Assembly (NCBI GenBank): GCA_037954325.1
Contig: JBBMNZ010000001.1
Coordinates: 24,507,758-24,571,757, forward strand
Length of the DNA stretch: 64,000 bases
Reading direction: 5' to 3'
DNA from: Fistularia commersonii
Taxonomy: Eukaryota > Chordata > Actinopteri > Syngnathiformes > Fistulariidae
In this document: positions 55,701 to 64,000 of the stretch, one piece after another
Numbering within the stretch: the first letter of the stretch is position 1
How the letters are laid out: each line of letters opens with the position of its first letter
Made by a program: the position numbers and the translations under genes
The notes under the pieces: model-generated
Databases searched by the model: none
Told to the model about the DNA's origin: nothing
Seen by the model: the letters and a program-made list of their open reading frames with translations, nothing else

Positions 55701-58700
55701 TGTACGGTGGTGAGCATTGATGCCCATGATTTGATGGCAGGGAAACCCCATTTGGTCCTGGGACTTTTGTGGCAGGTCATTAAAGTCGGCCTTTTTGCTG
55801 ATATAGAGAAGACCAAGAACGAAGGTCAGAACGCACCCACGTTCGCATCTGTGTGTCTGTATTTGAGCTCATTGAATGCTTCTAAATGTTCCCGGCGCCT
55901 CAACCCAAAGAGTGGTGAATAGTGTTGACAAAAATGCAGCACAAGTTAGGTGGCGTGTAAAGAAGGAGCTTTGCAGGAAGAATGAAGGAAATGAGTGGGC
56001 CACTAACAGAAGTGGGCTGCTTTGAATCACTAACTCTCAGCTGAGATGACAGGTTTCCAAGGTGAACTGGCCAAATTAATACTCTGTTTCATTTTTGGAC
56101 TCAATCAACCATTTCATTATGTGTTCAACGATAGCCCTTATAAAAATAACATCTCGCAAATCTGGACTGTGGTTGGGAACAATGACGTCTCAGTTGCACT
56201 ACTGCGTGATTTAGCTATATAGCAGCATACCCTCAGCGTCGTACCATTTCCGTTGAAATTGTCATTCCCGCATCTGACTCAGATGGTCCAGTCTAAGGTT
56301 TAGAGGCAGGTAAAGTGGGATATATCCCAAAAATGGCACCCTCTTTTAGCAAGTCACATATCAAGAAATAGTCAAATCTGTTATTTTGGAAAAAAATAAA
56401 TGTAAAATTAGCACATTTGTATTTGTATTTGTATTTCTAATTTCCTTGTTACATTTGGGTAATATTGATTCAATCAGTGTGATTGAAAGAAAAATGAGAA
56501 TGATGAAATTAAAGCATGAAAGGAATATTTTCTGAGTATATTAATCACATTGCGTTTCTATTTTAAGAAAAAAATATACCGGTTTCATTTATTTATTTGT
56601 TGTTTTTTTTTAATCTTGGCCATATTTAAGTCCAAGTTGAAAATCACAAATAACTGTCCTCACGCAGGAATGATTTCCCTGCTGACGGAAGGGGAAAGTC
56701 AGGACAATCACATGTCTCACACCCCTGAGGGGTCTCTTCTCCGTTGGGTCAACTATCATCTGCGGAACGCTGGGGCTCAACGGATCAATAACTTCAGTGA
56801 AGACATCAAGGTCCTATTAAGAATATGGAAACCAGCACGGTCGTGACTATTTGATGCTAATCCCTGTATTCTTGTACTGTACGTCTGCAGGATTCGCACG
56901 CCTACTTTTACCTCCTGCAGCAGATCGCTCCCCAAGACGAGATTGACTCCAAGAAGAGCATCAAGATTGATATGAGAGGCCTAAATGTGAGTCTGTTTGT
57001 TTTGCTAAAGGTTGCACATTTATGGAAGCAACTGATGTATCTTCAACTCACATTCACTCACATTCATCTTCCGTATACGTTTTCTTACTCCGTCTATGCG
57101 AATTTCAAAGGAGCCTGACTGGGATAAAAGGGCTGAGCTGATGCTGCAACAGGCGGCACTTCTGGACTGCAGGCAGTTTGTTTCTCCTCATGACGTCACA
57201 TCTGGAAACAGCAAACTCAACTTGGCCTTTGTTGCAAACCTGTATAACATGTACCCGGCTCTGCATGGGGCTCATGTAAATGGGAAGACCATCGAAGACG
57301 CCGAACTTGAGGGTGAGACCTTCATGTTGATTAGCGCGAAAACGAATCCGTTCGATGGATGCCGAGGTACATCACCGATCGCGGCGAGAACTTAACTGAC
57401 TTCATCACTTCTTCATATTTTCACAGCCGAATCCAGAGAGGAGAAGACATTTCGTAACTGGATCAACTCTCTGGGCGTCTCTCCATTTGTCTACAACCTG
57501 TTCTAGTAAGTTAGCCTATATATCCCTATTTCTATCCTGAGGAAAACAATATCACAGAAAGTCAACAGCTGATGATTTGACTGAAGACCCAACTGGATAA
57601 GGTTCAGAGTAGTGTCTTCTTGTGCTTGGCTTATGCAGCGACCTCTGTGACGGCTTGGTGATTTTGCAGCTTTATGAGAAGGTCAATGTGCCGGTGAATT
57701 GGAAGAAAGTCAACATGCCACCTTATCCTGCCCTGGGCTCCAATATGAAGAGGGTACCACATCCAACCACATAGAAAGAAAAAAAAATAATGTAAAATGG
57801 CACAAAATCCCTTGACATCGCAGTTTATATTTCCTCATCTGGTAGCTGGAGAATTGTAACTATGCGGTCGACCTCGGAAGGGATGTGGCTAACTTCTCGC
57901 TAGTCGGAATCGGCGGGGATAACTTGAACGACGGGAGTCCCATGCACACCTTGGCATTGGTGTGGCAGCTCATGAGAAGGTACATGCTTTTGACCGTTTT
58001 CTGTGTTTGAGTCTTTGAATTAATACTTTGTGGAGAACCTGGTAATAGCAAATCTAAAAAAAAGTTGGACTAACAAAGCATGCAATAAAGTAGTGGGTAT
58101 GCATTGGATTGCAGTATATAAGTCAACTTTTCCTGCCCTTAGGTATACAGTGCTGGTTTTATCAGATCTTGGTGATGGAGACAAAGTCGGAGATCAGATC
58201 ATCCTCAACTGGGTAAACTCCACACTGAGCCAGAAACACAAGGACACACAGATCAGCAGCTTCAAGGTGTGTGTATATAAGTGACGAATAATCATATTGT
58301 TGAGGTACGGCAGGGTGAAAATAAAAACATCAATATGTTACTAAATCTGATTCACTGTGGAGAAATAGCATGTCAAACAGCATGGTGACGCTTAGTTCGG
58401 TTCTGCCCTTTTTTTTTTTTTGAACATTTATTAGAACAAGTTCCTTGACTGAGTCACAAACATCCTTACAAAAGCTCATGACAAGATACACATTATACAA
58501 TATTCTTTATAGGTATAATTATTTCTACCATTCATTTAGCAATTCACTTATTTCCTCAATAGCGAGCGAAAGGGTTCTGCCCTTTCAAGTGACTTGCTGA
58601 CTTATGAGAAAACATGGCAATCATTCTCAAGAATATGAAAAAAAGCATTAATTCACTACTTGGCTTCTTTTTTTTTTTTTGGTAATGGCATGTTTTTCTG

Positions 58701-59154
58701 ATTTTGTGGGGAAATTGATGCTGTTTTTCTGTTCACTTTTTACCCTTTTTATTTGATAACTAGCCATATTTTAAAGCTGACTATATCTGTGTAGGACAAG
58801 ATCATCAGCACCAGTCTGCCAGTGATTGACCTGATTGATGTCATCGCACCCGGAAACGTCAAGTGGGACATGGTGAAGAAAATGGAGGGAGGAGAGCTGA
58901 AGAGGGACGACAGACTTAACAATGCCAAGTAAATGTCACAGCTCACATTGATTTTCCTGCAATTTCGGTTGATTCTTTAAAAGTTTGCTCGGTCATACCC
59001 CTCTCCCTCTTCCAGGTATGCAATCTCATTGGCCCGCAAGATCGGAGCACGAGTTTACGCTCTGCCTGATGACTTGGTGGAGGTGAAGCCAAAGATGGTG
59101 CTCACGATATTTGCCAGCCTCATGGGCCATGGACTTAAAAAGGCCAACCGCTGA
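52782..59154 (+). CDS. pls1: Plastin-1 (I-plastin/fimbrin), 15 coding exons, 635 aa
   Basis: Coding exons: 52782-52851 (exon opens at 52761), 54074-54234, 54305-54434, 54755-54887, 55127-55208, 55659-55824, 56668-56810, 56891-56986, 57111-57312, 57427-57505, 57639-57753, 57846-57979, 58143-58266, 58795-58928, 59016-59154 (stop TGA). Plastins bundle actin filaments, notably in intestinal and inner-ear microvilli/stereocilia for PLS1. Seen: two EF-hands, loop 1 at 24-35 (DIDNSGYVSDFE, canonical) and loop 2 at 63-74 (DTNKDEKITFDE, with Glu68 in place of the usual Gly); then four calponin-homology domains in two actin-binding pairs (about 122-385 and 396-630), with VAFVNWINKAL, HLVLGLLWQVIK, FRNWINSLGV, TLALVWQLMRR and the end ARVYALPDDLVEVKPKMV. 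The start ACCATGG and MEN...ISREDLEELREAFNK favour PLS1 over LCP1 and PLS3. Human PLS1 has 629 residues. It runs in the same direction as atr, 1.2 kb upstream of it. Confidence 0.96.
52852..54073 (+). other. pls1: pls1 intron 1 (after the start exon)
   Basis: A 1.2-kb intron. At 53275-53335 it holds AGAATCAGAATCATCTTATTG then CCAGTAAAAATTCAAC, a common fish retroposon tail. A minus-strand 87-codon frame near 53436-53699 has no family resemblance. Otherwise nothing is seen. Confidence 0.5.
55825..56667 (+). other. pls1: pls1 intron 6
   Basis: An 840-bp intron without recognisable exons or mobile elements; a short (TTTGTA)n stretch lies at about 56416-56436. Confidence 0.5.
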
Positions 59155-60170
59155 ACAGAGACATGCTCAAATCACCCAGGAACTACAGCACAAGACACGT
59201 CTTTTTTAACTTGCATTGCATCCATTTCATTTCATTATTTTTCTTTTACCTGCAATCTTGCTTGAGGCATCCATTAAAAGGAAATCTGTCATTTAATCCA
59301 TGAAACCAATGGGCCTTTTGGTACAAGAAATAGTATGTATTCAGTAAAAACCAAAACAATAGTTTGTTTTCTGTGCTCTTATACAACAAAAATTGAGTTC
59401 ATAATTTTATTTTGTTTCATTGTTTTTGCTCTTGTATTGCTGTATTATATTTGATAGAAAAGAGAAATGAAGTATTGCACTTGCCTCTGCCATTGGAGAA
59501 CTTTACCTCTGTAAATGTTGTGAATGTTGACTATCGCAAATTGATTATAAAAAAATCTGATTAAAGTTACTCAAAAACTGCTTACATGAATCTTGTCTGT
59601 CGGTGATAGTAGCTAAACTACAATTGTATATGAATAAAGAGGATGTTTCCTCTCAAGTAAAGAGATATTTGCTTTGATTTTACTGATGTCTTAACAAGTC
59701 TGAGCTCCTATTTTGCCACTTTTTGTTGATCCAGCACATAATTATTATCTTTCATGTTGCTTTCCAGGCAACGTCTCTCATAAAAGTCAAGTTTATCGGG
59801 TTACTGGGTTGAAAATTGATAGGGGAATAGTGACGTTGTTTCACAACATTTATTGCTTTAATTCTTTGGCTACAATTACAATAAAATATACTGCAACATC
59901 TGCAACAAAAATGACTGCATAAAGAAAGTAAGATAAGAAAACAAAGCATCACTCATTTGGGTTTTACAACATACTGTGATATGTCAAAAACGTTGGTCCT
60001 TTCACCATTATTCAATAATATCCATTAAAAAGCGGAGTATGCCCCTGCATCATAGATAAACAAATGTCAATAGTAATGACTCATTGGCTATTTAAGTAGT
60101 AATAAAACTATATTGTAATAAATTCAGGAATGATACATTTACACAAAGTGAAATTTTATTTTTCGCGTTT
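59155..60170 (+). other. pls1 3' UTR and gap to atr
   Basis: A plus-strand AATAAA at 59633-59638 would give a 3' UTR of about 480 nt. The rest up to the atr promoter is AT-rich with no exon on either strand. Confidence 0.55.
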
Positions 60171-60341
60171 GTAGGTTTTTGACCCTCGGCGGCTTCCGTA
60201 CCAATATAAATACGTCATTATGGAGCGAAACTTTTGACAGTGGCAGCACACTGCTGCTTACAACCAAATGAGTAACAGTCCACTATTAGTATGATTTAAA
60301 GAAAATACTTTCCAGTCCAAAACAGCAGTGAATTGCAAATA
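60171..60341 (+). promoter_or_regulatory. atr: atr promoter and 5' UTR
   Basis: GACCCTCGGCGGCTTCCGTA followed by CCAATATAAATACGTCATTA. It holds a CCAAT box running into a TATA-like AATATAAATA (about 60201-60211) and an ACGTCA half CRE. The start codon lies at 60342 in the context CAAATAATGG. The roles of these motifs are inferred. Confidence 0.4.
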
Positions 60342-63300
60342 ATGGAAGGGCTAGAGATGTCTGCGATGATACCGGCTCTTCAGGAGCTTGCAAGGTGACC
60401 AACTGGCTAAAGTTAGCTAAAGCTATGTTGTCAGACCCAGGAGGCTAAGTGACATGTTGATATTGTGCTTTTTCTTCATATTAAATTGTGTTACTGCTTC
60501 GTTTATTTTGCAGTGCCAGCGCGGGAGAATACGACCAGGTGGTGCAGAAACCCCGACAGATCCTCTGTCAGTTCATCGACCGCATACTGACCAATGTGGA
60601 TGTCGGTGAGTTACAACACCATATAAGAACAACTGTATCTATCCCGAAGGAAATTACTGTGCCAGATTTACAAGAAAAATAGAACAATAATAAATAAAAG
60701 TAGAAAAATTGTATAAACGGTAAAAAAATAAGAGTCTTAATGTATTACAATTTACAGTAGGTGGGTGAGTTTTTTTTTGTTTGTTTTTTTTTGAAGGTTT
60801 TAAGATTTTAAGATTCCCTGTGGCGGAAGGGAGTGGAATTAATAACAAAATCAAACCCATGCAGTTGCATTTGCCTGTGTGATTATTACAGAGAAGATAT
60901 AGAGAGACAGTTATGCTTATTTATTGTGACACGTACGTTACAAAGGTGGACGAAATACATGGACAAAAAAAATCTGAGCTTAAATAAATTCAATAGTGAC
61001 AATTAAAGTAACTTTTTTCGTATATATATATATATCCTTTTCTTGATTTATTTTTAATAATAACCATTCAAAAAGTAAGAAACTGTCAGAAAAACGTAGT
61101 GTAGCATAAAATACAAATTCAAAAAAAGATTTGGAGTGGAAACATAGTCATAGCCAATGGAATTCAACAATACCAATATTACAATATACTTGTTTAAATG
61201 CAGCGCTTACTAAAAGAAAATTCTAAAAATATTTATTAATACCTCTAAATTAGATAAAGTCATCCAGTGAATGTTCACTGATCTGCATTGAAAACCTGAA
61301 GATATTAAATAAATTTGACGGACTGGGGGAAGAATAAAAACTGCATTAGCGTCCAGGTCACAAGCATAAGAGGAAATACATGGAATGCTATTGTGTTATT
61401 TTCATTGTTTCTCCAGTTGCTCTTGGGTTGAATAAGAAGACCAGCTCAGAGCCAGCCTGTGTGATGCTACTGGACTTTGTGCAGCATATCATAAAATCAT
61501 CGTCCCTCATGTTTGCCAATCCTGCTTGCCCACCAACTGAATATCCAGATGCTACAAATAGCTGCTTCGGTAGGACCTCCTAAAAATGATGCAATATTAA
61601 GATGTTTAACAATTCATGATGCATTATATGGCACTAATTTTTCTCTTGATTTAGATTTCAGCAAGTGGGTGGCGGTGCATTTGCTGCGTGTGGCAGCAGC
61701 TCCAGACTGTGAGATCATTCACAGCCGTGTTTCTGCTGTGCTGTGCTCTTTGCTGCACATGCTGCGAGCTCGAGCGCCGTTCATCTTCAAACTCCTCTCA
61801 CAGGAACTCATCGTTTTGGTGCGGGACCTCAGCAGAATCCTCTACGTCCACGTCGTCGCGCTGGCAGGTCAAGGACATGTTTTGGGGCTTAACGAACAGA
61901 GTCAGTGGCCTGTAACGCTGGAGTGCTTCAGCATCACTGCTGTATGTGCATCGTCCTACCTCACCCCTGCTCCTCTGGAACTGTCTTCCCCTCATGCCTT
62001 AGAATCACTGGCTGCCCTGACGTTGGGTGTCATAACTGATGTACTGAGAGGTGTTGTCTCTCATCAAGACCTCAGTGTTGCCTGGGAGACGGCTTGCTCC
62101 ATCCTGGCTAATGGCAACATCAGGCTGAGGAAGATCTCCATGGTGTTGCTGAGGCAACTGGTTGAGCTCGGGAGGTTTCCTAAGAGGCAGGGACACGAGT
62201 TCTTCATGGCCTACCTTAACTTACTTGACACTCACACCTTCACGGCAAACTCAGATTTAAATGAACAAAAGACTTACGGAGGAGAGCTGCTGAATCTGAC
62301 CCGGTGTTTGTTCAACTCAGCTGGTGATGCTCACACATACTTTGAGCCGATTTATCTCTTACAGTTGTTTGAGTCCGTGTGTTCTCTCGGAGAGGCGGGT
62401 GTCACGTTGGGGGATGAAGTTACCAAATCATTGTATATTCTCTTTGACTTTTTACTGTCTGTTGCCCCGAATCACAAGAGCACTTCATTGTTATGGGGGC
62501 AGCGAGTAACCGAGGTCTGCAAGAGGCTAGCAGGCACCATCGGAACGGAAACTCAAGCCAAGGTACACATCTATCACATACTTCCTTTTCACATTTTTCT
62601 TTCCATGTGTTCTAGGCAGCTTTGACGTTGTCTATCAAATCTTTTTTGCAAATAATTACCTGAAAAATCACGAAAACAACCTGAAAAAGTAGTAAGAATG
62701 AATATAATTATTAATAATAATTATCAGATTATGAATTCAATGAGAGTGTTTGGGGTAGTCTCTCACAAGCACTTAACTACACATTGAATTATGAGATGCC
62801 TCATTGTACTGGTCTGCAAATGGTAATTTTTTTGACAATTTTCTTGGTGCCTTCGTGTTTTTCAGTGTGTTGAGGGTTTTCTCAGAGTTGCGTTGAAAGC
62901 TGAGGCTGCTGCAGTGATGCAGGAGTTGGAAAATGGTGAATCAGCTGCCAAAAAATCCTGTAAATCCGTCACTAATTCAGTCAACAAGACAACAAAATCA
63001 CCTTTGACGTAAGTTTATTCTATTCTATTCTATTCTATTCTATTCTATTCTATTCAAAGTTTATGAACATTTAGCGCTAGCGGTGAAAAAATAATTGAGG
63101 ATCGAAAATCCATTGACAGGATTTGACTCACTGATTGGCTTTTCAAGTGATATTTATTTACTTCTTATTTATTATAAGAAGACTGGGAGGAAACCCTAAT
63201 ATAATATTAATAAATGAAATGTAAAAAAATCAAAAAACTTTTAAGTTTGAAACCTGCCTCACCGCAAGAAAGTCCCTGGTCCGATTCTGACACAAGGCCT

Positions 63301-64000
63301 CTCTGTGTGGAGTTTGAATGTCTCCCTGTATCTGTGTGAGTTTCCTCCGGGCCCTGCTTTCTGCCCTCAGTCCAAAAACATGTAGCAGGTCAACTAGAGA
63401 CCCTAATTTGTCCAGACATATAAATGAGAGAGTGAATGGTTGTATGTCTGCATATGTGGCCCTGTGATCTCCTGTTGGCTGGTCCAGGGTGAACGCAGCC
63501 TTTTGCCCAATAACAGCTGGGATACACTCCAACCTCCAACCGGGACCCTGAGGGCAAAATAAGCAGTATTGATAATAAATGTATGAATGAATGAATGATT
63601 AATAGATCTTGCTCAGTTTTCAATCTTGACAAGACCCTTTCTGTATACTTGTACATTTTAGGATGTGTGTCATTTTTACCATTTAGCAAATCAAGTCATG
63701 ATCAAAAAGGTTTGTAGATTGTTTTAATCAAATGGGCCATAACTCCGAACAGGAGACATTGCTGTTGTTTTTTTTTTTTTTAATATAATTCTCAAAGTGT
63801 AAAACTAATGCGGTTGTTTTTCATTCTGTTTGAGCTAAGGCAGGTGATTCTAAAATTCGGCGGGCTAGATGAATCTACTTGGGTAGCAATATTATGTTTG
63901 TTGAAAGCAAGAAAATAGCAGATTATTCTTTGGTTAAAATGTAGTGCATTAGTGGAAGAAAGTGTCTTCAAAATCACCATAAAAATCAAAAAGATCCCTC
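60342..64000 (+). CDS. atr: ATR checkpoint kinase, N-terminal part (first 5 coding exons; gene runs off the window)
   Basis: Coding exons: 60342-60394, 60514-60605, 61417-61569, 61655-62562, 62866-63008; the last ends in phase 2 and the next exon lies beyond 64000. ATR is the apical kinase (PIKK family) of the replication-stress checkpoint; it works with ATRIP, is loaded on RPA-coated ssDNA and phosphorylates CHK1. The visible 449 residues are N-terminal HEAT-repeat solenoid, where ATRIP binds. Identification rests on the opening residues (SAMIPALQELAS), VVQKPRQILCQFIDRILT (nearly identical to human), then PACVMLLDFVQHI and the CEIIHSRVSAVLCSL and LLRQLVELGRFP blocks at the same spacing as in human ATR. 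The kinase domain is not in the window. Long exon 4 (908 bp) matches the long early ATR exon of vertebrates. Truncation is by the window edge only; I see no break. Confidence 0.95.
60606..61416 (+). other. atr: atr intron 2 with a retroposon-derived repeat
   Basis: An 810-bp intron. Its first third (60628-60890) is a relative of the repeat at 49890-50120; a short (TA)n run lies at 61022-61034. No exon-like sequence. Confidence 0.6.
60628..60890. repeat. Retroposon-derived repeat (copy B)
   Basis: Shares TATCCCGAAGGAAATT, GTGCCAGA and AGATTCCCTGYGGCKGA-like blocks, and the run to ATGCAGTTGCA, with copy A at 49890-50120, in the same order and orientation. Confidence 0.65.
63013..63055 (+). repeat. 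(TTCTA)n pentanucleotide array at an atr donor
   Basis: About eight tandem ATTCT units begin roughly 6 bp after the GTAAG donor of the atr exon ending at 63008. Confidence 0.95.
63240..63560. repeat. Dispersed fish repeat, third copy
   Basis: Contains CTGTGTGGAGTTTGAATGTC, GAGTTTCCTCCGGGCCCTGC, AGTGAATGGTTGTATGTCTG, TTGGCTGGTCCAGGGTGAAC and ATAAGCAGTATTGATAATAA. Same family and orientation as 45725-46085. It lies in the last visible atr intron. Confidence 0.75.

Overview
This is nuclear DNA of a ray-finned (teleost, probably percomorph) fish. The evidence is GT-AG spliced vertebrate genes with short introns, dense (CA)n, (TA)n and (TTCTA)n microsatellites, and fish-type non-LTR retrotransposon and hAT relics. 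It is not prokaryotic: there are no operons, ribosome binding sites or CRISPR arrays. I rebuilt six protein-coding genes exon by exon; every junction keeps the reading frame.

Layout, left to right: (1) a tetraspanin on the minus strand (coding 1312-4965, 7 exons, 266 aa). (2) 5-9.5 kb: two LINE fragments, other repeats, and the downstream flank of pak2. (3) pak2, p21-activated kinase 2, minus strand (coding 9543-17322, 14 coding exons, 517 aa); its probable untranslated first exon and GC-rich promoter lie near 23.4-23.76 kb. (4) hltf, the HIRAN/SNF2/RING DNA translocase and ubiquitin ligase, plus strand (25270-35649, 24 coding exons, 957 aa), head to head with pak2. (5) gyg1, glycogenin, minus strand (39229-48344, 7 coding exons, 337 aa), tail to tail with hltf. 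(6) pls1, plastin-1/fimbrin, plus strand (52782-59154, 15 coding exons, 635 aa). (7) atr, the checkpoint kinase, plus strand, from 60342; only the first five coding exons (about 449 aa of N-terminal HEAT repeats) are inside the window.

The genes do not form one pathway. HLTF and ATR both act in the replication-stress response; PAK2 and plastin both act on the actin cytoskeleton; glycogenin primes glycogen. What ties them together is ancestry: human PAK2, HLTF, GYG1, PLS1 and ATR all lie on chromosome 3q, so the window is a compacted version of that linkage group.

The rest is introns and intergenic DNA rich in transposon relics. The clearest is a three-layer nest in a pak2 intron (LINE fragment containing a hAT-like element containing a second hAT-like element with a perfect 8-bp target duplication). 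I found no convincing new biological system. The most useful protein-level oddities are a Glu at the Gly position of plastin EF-hand 2, a Trp-to-Ala change in its second CH domain, and a re-arranged caspase-like site plus a 17-bp microexon in pak2.
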